A model generated the notes under the pieces. It made no database searches and was not told the DNA's origin. It saw nothing but the letters and a program-made list of their open reading frames with translations. From positions 1,612,001-1,676,000 of the forward strand of contig NZ_CP121684.1 in the NCBI RefSeq assembly GCF_029760935.1: a DNA stretch of 64,000 nt. Direction: 5' to 3'. The stretch's first letter is position 1, and each line of letters begins with the position of its first letter. The position numbers and the translations under genes are program-made. The stretch is from Lysinibacter sp. HNR (GTDB taxonomy: Bacteria > Actinomycetota > Actinomycetes > Actinomycetales > Microbacteriaceae). Positions 1 through 7,817 of this stretch are shown piece by piece.

Positions 1-291
1 TTTCCCCTCGACCCCCTCAGCGGGAATCTCGGTAGGGAAAGAAACCCTGGTGGGGTGGTGAGCAAGGTCGTCCCGATACATGGTGGTATCCAACTGCCCC
101 ACGATGCTTCGATTGAGGGGCTCAATGCTCTGGATGATGCGGCCGATTCGCTGCCCGAGGAAAGCCCCGCGGGTAGGAATCCCCAGGATAATGAGGTTGT
201 CTACTCCCCTATTCGACTCAAGGATTTCGTGCGATATCCGAGTAAGGGCTCTACTAATATCAGCCTGCTGAAGCACAATGCGAGTGTTCAT
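1..291 (-). CDS. pyrR: PyrR, pyrimidine operon regulator / uracil phosphoribosyltransferase (3' end missing)
   Basis: The first 97 codons of a PyrR-type protein are present and the rest lies beyond the window edge. The reading begins MNTRIVLQQADISRALTRIS and continues with HEILESNRG, LIILGIPTRGAFLGQRI and DTTMYRDDL, the conserved N-terminal half of PyrR. In this family the protein senses UMP/PRPP status and controls the pyr operon, with some uracil phosphoribosyltransferase activity. The ATG is supported by an AGGAAGGAG ribosome-binding site just upstream. It is the last visible member of a minus-strand series after efp and nusB, 78 bases beyond nusB. The catalytic PRPP loop is not in the window, so enzymatic activity cannot be judged. 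Confidence 0.9.
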   Translation of the reverse strand, partial: MNTRIVLQQADISRALTRISHEILESNRGVDNLIILGIPTRGAFLGQRIGRIIQSIEPLNRSIVGQLDTTMYRDDLAHHPTRVSFPTEIPAEGVEGK

Positions 292-369
292 GCCGACTCC
301 TTCCTCGCCTCACGGGACGACTTTAAAGGTGTCATGTGTCTTGTGTTCTAGCCTAACACGATTACACGA

Positions 370-780
370 TCACACCGACTGGGCAACCTTACCCAACACA
401 CCGTTAATAAATCCGCCGGAATCCTCCGTCGATAAACTCTTTGCGAGTTCAACGGCTTCTGAAATTGCAACCCCCACCGGCACCTCATCGTTAAAAAGAA
501 CCTCCCACACACCAATGCGTAAAACCGCACGATCAATGTAGGGCATCCGCTGCAGGGTCCACCCTTGGGCGTAGGTCTCGATAGTCTCGTCGATTTCAGC
601 AAGATTATCGTTCACCCCGTCAACGATATCGCGGGCGTAAAGCCAAGAAGCCTGCCGATCAGGTTGACTTACCGCTCGCTCTGCCTCCGCCTGAAGAGAT
701 GCTGCGATAGATATCTCGCGTAGATCGGCCTGGTAAAGAACATCCAGAGCGCGCTTACGCGCTTTACTCCTGGCACTCAT
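370..780 (-). CDS. nusB: Transcription antitermination factor NusB
   Basis: This is a 136-residue all-helical protein of normal NusB length. It opens MSARSKARKRALDVLYQADL, the RNA-contacting N-terminus of the family, and ends with the characteristic GGFINGVLGKVA segment. NusB binds boxA RNA together with NusE (S10) during rRNA antitermination. It lies 20 bases after efp on the same strand and 78 bases before pyrR. The efp-nusB pairing is common across bacteria and supports the call. No feature suggests truncation or altered function. Confidence 0.95.
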   Translation of the reverse strand: MSARSKARKRALDVLYQADLREISIAASLQAEAERAVSQPDRQASWLYARDIVDGVNDNLAEIDETIETYAQGWTLQRMPYIDRAVLRIGVWEVLFNDEVPVGVAISEAVELAKSLSTEDSGGFINGVLGKVAQSV

Positions 781-800
781 AGTGTGATGATACTCCCGCG

Positions 801-1364
801 TTATTCTTTGACGCGACCGAGGTAGTCACCGGTACGAGTGTCTACTTTAACTCGCGTGCCCTGATCCAGGAAGAGGGGAACCTGAATCTCATAGCCGGTA
901 TCAACCTTGGCCGGCTTGGTGCCACCGGTGGAACGATCCCCCTGAAGTCCGGGCTCAGTGTACACGATGGTCATCTCAACGGAAGGAGGAAGATCAACAT
1001 AGAGGGGTGAGCCGTCGTGTAGCGCGATGGTCACATTCTGATTTTCGAGCATAAAGTTTACCGCGTCACCCACCGTTGCCGCCGGAACCGTGATCTGGTC
1101 GTAATCAGAGGTGTCCATGAAGACAAAATCGTCACCGTCCTGATAGAGGTACTGATAGTCTCGACGGTCCACGTTTGCGGTTTCAATTTTCATACCCGCG
1201 TTGAAGGTTTTATCGATTATCTTCCCCGAGGTAACATTCTTCATTTTGGTGCGGACAAAAGCGCCACCCTTGCCCGGCTTCACGTGCTGAAACTCGATCA
1301 CGCTCCACAGGTTGCCCTCAAGTTTGAGAACAGTTCCGTTCTTAATATCGTTTGTTGTTGCCAT
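801..1364 (-). CDS. efp: Elongation factor P
   Basis: The protein has 187 residues and the three-barrel EF-P layout: an N-terminal KOW-like domain, then two OB-type domains ending [13 protein letters not shown]. The loop that reaches the ribosomal P site reads KPGKGGAF, with Lys32 at the tip. EF-P relieves stalling at polyproline stretches. No modification enzyme for the tip lysine (EpmA/EpmB type) is visible in the window; many actinobacteria are thought to use it unmodified. The ATG has a GGAAAA sequence nine bases upstream. It is co-directional with aroQ (77-base gap) and nusB (20 bases). Confidence 0.96.
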   Translation of the reverse strand: MATTNDIKNGTVLKLEGNLWSVIEFQHVKPGKGGAFVRTKMKNVTSGKIIDKTFNAGMKIETANVDRRDYQYLYQDGDDFVFMDTSDYDQITVPAATVGDAVNFMLENQNVTIALHDGSPLYVDLPPSVEMTIVYTEPGLQGDRSTGGTKPAKVDTGYEIQVPLFLDQGTRVKVDTRTGDYLGRVKE

Positions 1365-1441
1365 GCTAAAAGTTTTCCGTTCAATTATTACGTATTCAGG
1401 TACAGGATATTCTGCAAGCGGTGCCTCTGCGAGTTTAGCGT

Positions 1442-1903
1442 TCAGAAGACGTTTCTCCCAATGAATTGCAGGGCGAGTTGATAGGATTCGAACCCAAACC
1501 CCGCGATAACTCCGGTCGCAACACCGCTAATAACGCTGTTGTGCCGAAAAGTCTCACGAGCGTGCGGGTTGCTGATGTGAACCTCCACCAGAGGAACCCC
1601 GGCATCTTTCAATTGTGCAGCGGCATCTCGGAGGGCGTAGCTGTAGTGGGTAAAAGCTGCGGGGTTCAGAATCACGGGAGCTTTTGTCTCCACCGCCTCA
1701 TGAATCCATCGAATAAGCTCCGCCTCATCATCGGTCTGTCTCACATCGACGGAGAGCGGCACGCCCCTCTCTCGCGACAGAATTGATGCCAAGGCGTTAA
1801 GGTCTCGGGTGAGATCATCTAAATTTGCCGATCCATATACCTCCGGTTCACGACTTCCTAAACGCCCAAGATTTGGTCCGTTCAGAACAAAAACTGTGCT
1901 CAT
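1442..1903 (-). CDS. aroQ: 3-dehydroquinate dehydratase, type II
   Basis: This 153-residue cytosolic enzyme converts 3-dehydroquinate to 3-dehydroshikimate, the third shikimate-pathway step. The type II signature is clear: [20 protein letters not shown] carries the mobile-loop Arg18 and catalytic Tyr23, Asn80 lies in LNPAA, and His109 lies in EVHISN. Length matches the small dodecameric type II enzymes rather than the larger type I aldolases. The start has GGGAG seven bases upstream. It follows aroB by 23 bases and is part of the aroE-C-K-B-Q series, so co-transcription is likely. Confidence 0.95.
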   Translation of the reverse strand: MSTVFVLNGPNLGRLGSREPEVYGSANLDDLTRDLNALASILSRERGVPLSVDVRQTDDEAELIRWIHEAVETKAPVILNPAAFTHYSYALRDAAAQLKDAGVPLVEVHISNPHARETFRHNSVISGVATGVIAGFGFESYQLALQFIGRNVF

Positions 1904-1926
1904 CTTTTGTCTCCCGAAGTTAGAAC

Positions 1927-3021
1927 CTAGCTCGCAATCTCCTGATACGCCGTAAACAAGAGCGTCTCATCAGGACCGGCAAGCACCGTTGGTTTACCAA
2001 TTCTATCGAGCACAACAAACCTCAGCATACCGGCACGAGCCTTCTTATCACGCTGCATTGAACTCAGCAAGCCGGGCCAACGGCCCGCGGGGTAGGTTGT
2101 GGGTAGGGTAAGTAATTCTAAAACGCTCCGGTGACGGTCCACGGTGACATCATCCAGGGTGCCTACCAGGCGCCCCAACTCTGCCGCGTAAACCATACCC
2201 ACGGAGATCGCGGCTCCGTGACGCCATTGATAGCGTTCAGCGTGCTCAATAGCGTGCCCTAGAGTGTGACCGTAGTTTAAAAACTCACGCAGCCCCTGCT
2301 CCCTAAAATCCTCTGTAACCACGCGCGCCTTAACCGCAATAGAAAGTTCGATTATTCGTCGGAACTCCCTGCTTTGCGGGTCGATCGCCAGGTCAACGTC
2401 CTTCTCTACGATGTCGAGAATCTCAGGTTCCGCGATAAAACCATATTTAACAACCTCAGCGAACCCGGCACGAATCTCATTTTGTGACAGGGTCGCCAGG
2501 GTGTCCAGATCCGCAAGGACAGCGGAGGGCGCATAAAAAGAACCAACAAGATTCTTGCCCTCTGCGGTATTAATTCCGGTTTTGCCCCCCACCGCAGCGT
2601 CAACCATCCCCAGCACGGTGGTGGGAATCTGGACAAGTTTCACCCCACGCAACCACGTCGCTGCAACAAAACCGGCTAGATCAGTAACGGCACCACCGCC
2701 AAACCCGATGACCGCGTCTGTTCGCGTGAAATCAGCCTGACCCATAATTTGCCAGCAAAAAGCAGCAACCTCGACGCGTTTTGCCGATTCCCCGTCAGGA
2801 ACCTCGGCAAGAAGAACATTTTTATAACTCCCCAGCAGCATCTCGCGTAGCCTAGCCGCTGCGGCACCCAGGGTGGGGGGATGCACAACCAGCACCTGGC
2901 TCACCCGTTCCCCCAACACCTCGGGAAGCGAGGAGAGGATATCGCGCCCCACAACCACCTCGTAGGGCAGACTTCCCCCTACCATAATTGCTGCGGACCG
3001 AGGGCCTACAACCTGAGTCAC
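1927..3021 (-). CDS. aroB: 3-dehydroquinate synthase
   Basis: A protein of 364 residues with the AroB fold. The nucleotide-binding GFGGGAVTDLAGFVAATWLRG segment is followed by QIPTTVLGMVDAAVGGKTGI and the metal-ligand region YGHTLGHAIEH. It cyclises DAHP to 3-dehydroquinate using NAD+ and a divalent metal. The GTG start overlaps the aroK stop codon (GTGA) and is preceded by a strong GAGGAG site, implying translational coupling with aroK. Downstream, aroQ performs the next reaction. No unusual residues were noticed. Confidence 0.95.
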   Translation of the reverse strand: MTQVVGPRSAAIMVGGSLPYEVVVGRDILSSLPEVLGERVSQVLVVHPPTLGAAAARLREMLLGSYKNVLLAEVPDGESAKRVEVAAFCWQIMGQADFTRTDAVIGFGGGAVTDLAGFVAATWLRGVKLVQIPTTVLGMVDAAVGGKTGINTAEGKNLVGSFYAPSAVLADLDTLATLSQNEIRAGFAEVVKYGFIAEPEILDIVEKDVDLAIDPQSREFRRIIELSIAVKARVVTEDFREQGLREFLNYGHTLGHAIEHAERYQWRHGAAISVGMVYAAELGRLVGTLDDVTVDRHRSVLELLTLPTTYPAGRWPGLLSSMQRDKKARAGMLRFVVLDRIGKPTVLAGPDETLLFTAYQEIAS

Positions 3022-3644
3022 TGTCTCTCCTCTGTTTTAACGGCGGAGCCGGCTATAAACCAGCGAACAATATCATCGGCAATATCGTCTTTACTTCTGT
3101 CAGCCGCATCAAAAGTAACGGTTGCTAGAGAACGATAAAGTGGTAAACGGGCTTCAAGTATGCGGCTCCAGGCGCCCGGGTCCTCCGCTAGCAAGGGCCG
3201 GTCTTTCAGATTAGATCTACGTATGACGGCTTCCTCCGTGGTGAGCAGGAGGACAACGTTAGTTTTCTCCAAAAGTGAGCGTGTGCCCGGATGTAAGACA
3301 GCACCCCCGCCGAGCGACACAATTGAGGGAATTCCCCGCAACACGGAATCGTGTGCACTTCTGAGGGCGATTCTCACAGCGGCAGCCTCTATCTCACGAA
3401 AAGCGGGCTCACCGTGGTCACGAAAATAGTCGGAAATAGAACCGTATTCCGCAACAATGCTTTGGTCGGTATCAAAAAAAGATGCGTTCAGCCGCCGAGC
3501 TACCCGACGACCGATACTCGATTTACCGGATGCCATAGGCCCGATAAAAACCACGGGTCGGTTTTGTTCCAACCCCACATGACGATTATTTTGCACAGGC
3601 TCAGTGTCCGGTCTATGCCTGGACGTCACGAGCGTCTTCTGCAC
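3018..3644 (-). CDS. aroK: Shikimate kinase
   Basis: The protein phosphorylates shikimate at O-3. The Walker A motif GPMASGKSS lies at residues 35-43, the shikimate-binding DTD near residues 58-60, and a GGGA loop follows. The domain is of normal size, but about 28 extra residues precede the first beta strand. The long frame opens with a GTG five bases after the aroC stop and has only a weak ribosome-binding site. An internal GTG at the Val of RHVGLEQ could be the true start, giving a standard-length kinase. It overlaps aroB by four bases. Confidence 0.93.
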   Translation of the reverse strand: MQKTLVTSRHRPDTEPVQNNRHVGLEQNRPVVFIGPMASGKSSIGRRVARRLNASFFDTDQSIVAEYGSISDYFRDHGEPAFREIEAAAVRIALRSAHDSVLRGIPSIVSLGGGAVLHPGTRSLLEKTNVVLLLTTEEAVIRRSNLKDRPLLAEDPGAWSRILEARLPLYRSLATVTFDAADRSKDDIADDIVRWFIAGSAVKTEERQ

Positions 3645-3649
3645 AATCT

Positions 3650-4852
3650 CTATTCACCACGATCACGGTCTGTCACAAGCATCTGAGGGATATGTGCAAG
3701 ATAGGATTCCAGATTACGCCGAGTCTCCCCTACCGAGTCGCCACCAAACTTCTCCAAAACCGCGTTTGCCAGCACAAGGGATACCATTGCTTCTGCTACC
3801 ACACCCGCAGCGGGAACCGCGCACACGTCGCTGCGCTGATGGTGAGCTTTTGCGGCCTCTCCCGTGGCAACATCCACAGTAGGAAGCGCTTTGGAAACCG
3901 TGGCGATCGGCTTCATTCCCGCACGAACGCGCAGAACCGTTCCCGTACTCATACCTCCCTCAACACCTCCAGCTTTATCGGTAAGACGCCGTATGCCTTC
4001 CGCTCCCGTATGAAGCTCATCGTGTGCTCGAGAGCCCCTACGCCGGGTTGTTTCAAAACCGTCGCCCACCTCAACACCTTTAATCGCCTGAATCCCCATC
4101 AGCGCAGCAGCCAGTTGTGAGTCCAAACGTCGATCCCAGTGAACGTGTGAGCCGAGGCCGGGAGGAAGACCGTAAACAAGAACCTCAACGATACCGCCTA
4201 AAGTGTCGCCGTCCTTTTTTGCAGTGTCTACCTCCGCAACCATTGCGGCTGAGGTTATCGGGTCAAAACAGCGCAGTGGGTCAGCGTCGAGAACCTCCAC
4301 ATCGCTCGGGCGAGGGAGAGTCGCCCCCTCGGGAACCATGATCGGGCCAATCGACACGGTATGACTGACCGATGTGATTCCTAGCTGTGAGAGAAAGGCA
4401 CGAGCAACCGCGCCTAGAGCCACCCGCGCTGCGGTTTCCCGGGCACTCGCTCGCTCCAGAATGGGTCGGGCTTCATCAAAGTCATATTTTTGCATTCCGA
4501 CAAGATCGGCATGCCCCGGACGAGGGCGTGTCAGCTTTGCTCCACGACCGCGAGAACGGTCGGTCTGCTCCGTTTTTTCAGCGCTCATTACCTCGGACCA
4601 CTTAGGCCATTCGGTGTTGCCAATTCGGATCGCGATCGGGCTTCCCAGAGTGCGTCCCTGAACAACACCTCCCGAGAAATTGAGCTCGTCCTGTTCAAAC
4701 TTCATACGAGAACCACGCCCGTAACCGAGTTTGCGGCGAGCTAGATCAGCACGAACATCATCGAGCGAAACGGGCACGCCAGACGGAAGTCCCTCTAACA
4801 AAGCAATAAGTTCGGGGCCGTGAGACTCCCCCGCGGTAAGCCAACGAAGCAT
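3650..4852 (-). CDS. aroC: Chorismate synthase
   Basis: About 400 residues; catalyses the final shikimate-pathway step, EPSP to chorismate, using reduced FMN. The N-terminus [20 protein letters not shown] is the family signature, followed by [12 protein letters not shown] and a C-terminal [13 protein letters not shown] stretch. An upstream in-frame GTG at 4858 is possible, but AGGA sits eight bases before the ATG at 4852 and only two before the GTG, so the ATG is preferred. The gene is 142 bases after aroE and five bases before the kinase. EPSP synthase (aroA) is not in this window. Confidence 0.95.
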   Translation of the reverse strand: MLRWLTAGESHGPELIALLEGLPSGVPVSLDDVRADLARRKLGYGRGSRMKFEQDELNFSGGVVQGRTLGSPIAIRIGNTEWPKWSEVMSAEKTEQTDRSRGRGAKLTRPRPGHADLVGMQKYDFDEARPILERASARETAARVALGAVARAFLSQLGITSVSHTVSIGPIMVPEGATLPRPSDVEVLDADPLRCFDPITSAAMVAEVDTAKKDGDTLGGIVEVLVYGLPPGLGSHVHWDRRLDSQLAAALMGIQAIKGVEVGDGFETTRRRGSRAHDELHTGAEGIRRLTDKAGGVEGGMSTGTVLRVRAGMKPIATVSKALPTVDVATGEAAKAHHQRSDVCAVPAAGVVAEAMVSLVLANAVLEKFGGDSVGETRRNLESYLAHIPQMLVTDRDRGE

Positions 4853-5000
4853 GATCACTATCCTATATCGTCACAGCCGAACGGGCTTCCGAAATCCATC
4901 AAATACCGTCTCTCCGTTTACAAAGATAACAAGTGGCATGTACTGAAATAACCCAACACGGGATGCTCTCCGATTCGCAGCGCAGATATTAGCGCGGGCA

Positions 5001-5834
5001 CTATAAGTTCGCAACAGCCTCTTGCATAGCACGAAAAACATCGGCCTCCGAAGGCAACGTAGCATCGGGGTCGCCAAGAACAAAAATTCTAATCTGCAGT
5101 AAAGCCTGTTGCAAAAGCATGCTCAAGCCAGAACTCGCCGATTTTCCCGACTGAGACCAGAGGGTAGCTAACGGACTGGGCCAGGGATCGTACGCTACGT
5201 CATAGAGAGGAGTATTCTGTCGCACCCAATCGGGAGCCGAAAGCTCTGCCGCCTGCACACCCGGGACGGTACTAATAACCAAATCGCTCTCTTGCCAGGC
5301 CCCACCTAAGGACTCCGCTGCCACACTTACGCCGTGTCGCTCACCAAGCGCTACAAGGTTCTCCACTTTGGAAGGGGTACGAACCCTGAAGGTCACACGG
5401 GTGGCACCCAGACCTGCCACCGCCAAGAGAGCGGAAACCGCTGTAGCGCCTCCCCCCAGTACCGTCACACGAGAAAAGTCGCGTCCTATCTTTTCACTTA
5501 AAGCTAACCGCAGGCCCGAAACATCAGTATTATAACCACGCCAGGGGGCACCGGAATTCTCTCTGGCCAGTGTATTTACGACACCACTCTCGCGGGATAT
5601 GGAGTCAATGTAGGAGTTCCTTGCGGAAAGAAAATCAAACGCGGTTTTCTTGAGGGGCATGGTGAGAGAGACCGCATTCCACTGAGTGGTTGCTAAAAAA
5701 CCCTCTAGTTCGGGCTGGGTGCACTCTGTCGCAAAATAGTTCCACGGCAACCCCAGTACGCTATAGGCCGCATTATGAATACGAGGGGACAGCGAATGGC
5801 CTATAGGGGACCCCAAAACACCCAGCGTTACCAC
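5001..5834 (-). CDS. aroE: Shikimate dehydrogenase
   Basis: This NADPH-dependent enzyme reduces 3-dehydroshikimate to shikimate. GSPIGHSLSPRIHN forms the substrate-binding N-terminus, the catalytic lysine is about residue 62 in LTMPLKK, and a glycine-rich LGGGATAVSAL cofactor loop follows. The frame can be extended upstream, but the GTG two bases after the mltG stop gives VVTLGVLGSPIGHS, the usual family start, and about 277 residues. The arrangement suggests coupling to mltG. AroE upstream of aroC/K/B/Q gives one strand-continuous route from dehydroquinate towards chorismate. Confidence 0.93.
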   Translation of the reverse strand: MVTLGVLGSPIGHSLSPRIHNAAYSVLGLPWNYFATECTQPELEGFLATTQWNAVSLTMPLKKTAFDFLSARNSYIDSISRESGVVNTLARENSGAPWRGYNTDVSGLRLALSEKIGRDFSRVTVLGGGATAVSALLAVAGLGATRVTFRVRTPSKVENLVALGERHGVSVAAESLGGAWQESDLVISTVPGVQAAELSAPDWVRQNTPLYDVAYDPWPSPLATLWSQSGKSASSGLSMLLQQALLQIRIFVLGDPDATLPSEADVFRAMQEAVANL

Positions 5835-5836
5835 GG

Positions 5837-7336
5837 CTAACAGGCATCCGAGCCAGTCGCAATACACCAGGCCTGAAGCTCTTGAACAAAGACCTGATGC
5901 TCTCGCGAAGAATTGGTGAACTTTGTCTCACCCGTCTGAAGGTTGACCGTAGCAAAGTAAGTCCAGTCACCGGGCGCCGGATTCAAAGCCGCATTGATCG
6001 CATGATCTCCGGGATTTGTGATAGGGCCGACAGGCAACCCCGCCTGGTTATAAGTATTCCAAGGGTTAGCATTCGAACGCTGCTCATCACTTGTCCAGAC
6101 TTTACCATTAGCCTCTGGTAGTCCATATTGCGCGGTGGAATCCATGCCCAGCGTCATTCCCAATTCAAGACGGTTAGCAATCACTCGACTCACCTTTTCA
6201 AAGTCTTGCTCCTGGCGAGCTTCAGCCTGAATGATGGAGGCGGTTGTCAATATTCGTTCTCGATCAGCTTCCGGGACATTCGCCGCGTTCAATGATTGAA
6301 TAGTACGGTCCACCATTTTCTGCAGGATGCCCTCGGCGCTATCATCCGGCGTAAATTCATAAGTGGCAGGGAAAAGCCAGCCCTCAATATTTGGAGCACT
6401 CGCAGGAACACCAAAAGCGCTCCAGTTTTCTGCGGCTCGCATAAAGTTTTCGGCCGGAATTCCAGTGGCAGAGGACACTATGTCATACACTTGCGAAGCC
6501 CTAATTCCCTCGGGAACTACTGCCCGCATAACAACCTTAGTATCGGGGTGCAACAGTGCCTCGAGAGCGGCGGCCGCGCTCATTTCCTTCGCCATCTTAT
6601 ATGAACCAGGGTAAAAAATAGGACTCGGGTTTTGTAGTTGCACGTGCTTAATGAACGCCTGTGCGGTACGAACGACACCGTTGGACTCTAGCGTTCGAGC
6701 GATAGCGGTTCCGTCATCACCCTCAGCAATCACAATGGTGACTTCTCCCGTACCCGTTCCCTCATAGTCTTCTGCCCCGCTCTGCCCAAAGATTCCAGAA
6801 AGGCTATCGCCAAAGCTCTGCCACAGGAGAAAGCCTCCACCACCAAGAGCGGCAAGAAGAGCGACTACAACCGTGAGAGAAATAATAACGCGGCGTTTCA
6901 TACTCTTATTCTTTTCCCTATACTTTTTTAGCGGGGGAAAAATATTATCTGTTTGTTCAGCTTGAACGCCCGCAGGCGAGAAGGCTGTCTTTGGGGGGTC
7001 CGATTTCTCGGCATTCTGAACCAGTATACCTGCAGCTGACTCCTCAGTAAGTGAGCGGAAATCAGTTTTTCCTGTAGAAGCTCGGAGAGTCTCACTCTCT
7101 TCTTTCTTGGCGTTAGGCACAGTTTCAGCCTGTATTCCAGCCAGAGCCTCTGCCCGCTTCCTTTCTTCAGCCTGCACGCGTGCTGTAGCCTCGGCTACAG
7201 CACGCGCCTCAGCCTCTCGCGCTAGCTGCTCACGAAGAAGTTGCTCTCGTAACTCGCGTCGCGAAATCAGCGGTTTAGTCTCACCATCATCGTCAGATAA
7301 AAACCCTGAACCTCCGCTTGGATCTTTATATCCCAC
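5837..7336 (-). CDS. mltG: Endolytic murein transglycosylase MltG (YceG family) with long cytoplasmic arm
   Basis: About 499 residues from a GTG that overlaps the ruvX end by 11 bases and has AAGGA seven bases upstream. Residues 1-145 are cytoplasmic and very rich in Glu, Ala and Arg (RRELREQLLREQLAREAEAR), probably a helical arm. A single transmembrane helix spans about 150-172. The YceG domain follows, with PGSYKMAKEMSA, IEGWLFPATYEF and ASIIQAEA, where Glu372 is the likely catalytic acid. MltG cleaves nascent glycan strands and sets their length near the peptidoglycan polymerases. The ruvX-mltG-aroE order is typical of actinobacteria. Confidence 0.93.
   Translation of the reverse strand: MGYKDPSGGSGFLSDDDGETKPLISRRELREQLLREQLAREAEARAVAEATARVQAEERKRAEALAGIQAETVPNAKKEESETLRASTGKTDFRSLTEESAAGILVQNAEKSDPPKTAFSPAGVQAEQTDNIFPPLKKYREKNKSMKRRVIISLTVVVALLAALGGGGFLLWQSFGDSLSGIFGQSGAEDYEGTGTGEVTIVIAEGDDGTAIARTLESNGVVRTAQAFIKHVQLQNPSPIFYPGSYKMAKEMSAAAALEALLHPDTKVVMRAVVPEGIRASQVYDIVSSATGIPAENFMRAAENWSAFGVPASAPNIEGWLFPATYEFTPDDSAEGILQKMVDRTIQSLNAANVPEADRERILTTASIIQAEARQEQDFEKVSRVIANRLELGMTLGMDSTAQYGLPEANGKVWTSDEQRSNANPWNTYNQAGLPVGPITNPGDHAINAALNPAPGDWTYFATVNLQTGETKFTNSSREHQVFVQELQAWCIATGSDAC
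7187..7216. repeat. Perfect 14-bp inverted repeat inside mltG
   Basis: CGCGTGCTGTAGCC (7187-7200) and GGCTACAGCACGCG (7203-7216) are exact reverse complements separated by TC. The palindrome lies in the codons for the Ala/Glu/Arg-rich arm. It could arise from codon repetition (GCT/GCA alanines flanking GTA GCC) or be a protein-binding or RNA hairpin site. Confidence 0.6.
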
Positions 7337-7817
7337 TAAATTTTCCTTGCTGGGTAGCCGACCCTTCAACCAGACGCCCCGGGGGGTGTCCCAACGAACG
7401 CTCAACGTCAAGAGCCTGTTGAAGAATAATAACGGCTGCAACCTGATCAATAACTGGACGTGATGATTTTGTGCTACGTCCGACCCCATGTAAAACACTC
7501 TGAGCACTCACGGTCGACAACCTCTCGTCGACCAGCCTAATCCCGATATTTACTAAGGAGTCCAATTGGTGGGCAAAACCTAGAGCGTCCTCGGTCGAAG
7601 GTGTTGATTCCCCCTGCAGGTTCAAGGGAAGTCCTACCACAACCTCAGTGGCTTCGTATTCCCCAATGAGCTCAAGAACGCGCGCAAGAGTCCCAGACAG
7701 GTCTTCTTGTCGCTTAATCGTTTCAACGGGCATAGCCAACATCCCGTGAAAATCCGAACGAGATACCCCGACCCTAGCCTTGCCCACATCGATCCCTAGG
7801 CGAACCCCACTCCTCAT
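7326..7817 (-). CDS. ruvX: RuvX/YqgF, RNase H-fold pre-16S rRNA nuclease
   Basis: The 163-residue protein has the YqgF opening LGIDVGKARVGVS, with the metal-binding Asp in GIDVG, and the internal VVVGLPLNLQGESTPS and LVDERLST motifs. The family is a putative Holliday-junction resolvase that in several bacteria processes the 5' end of 16S rRNA. The ATG overlaps the alaS stop codon by four bases (ATGA), and the 3' end overlaps mltG by 11 bases, so three genes are translationally coupled. The C-terminus is slightly longer than in E. coli, as is common in actinobacteria. Confidence 0.93.
   Translation of the reverse strand: MRSGVRLGIDVGKARVGVSRSDFHGMLAMPVETIKRQEDLSGTLARVLELIGEYEATEVVVGLPLNLQGESTPSTEDALGFAHQLDSLVNIGIRLVDERLSTVSAQSVLHGVGRSTKSSRPVIDQVAAVIILQQALDVERSLGHPPGRLVEGSATQQGKFSGI

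Noticed and set aside
1477-1500. GGTTCGAATCC-like T-arm sequence resembling a tRNA gene on the minus strand
   Set aside because: It lies inside aroQ (codons for GFGFESYQ) and no acceptor stem, anticodon arm or D-arm can be drawn around it.
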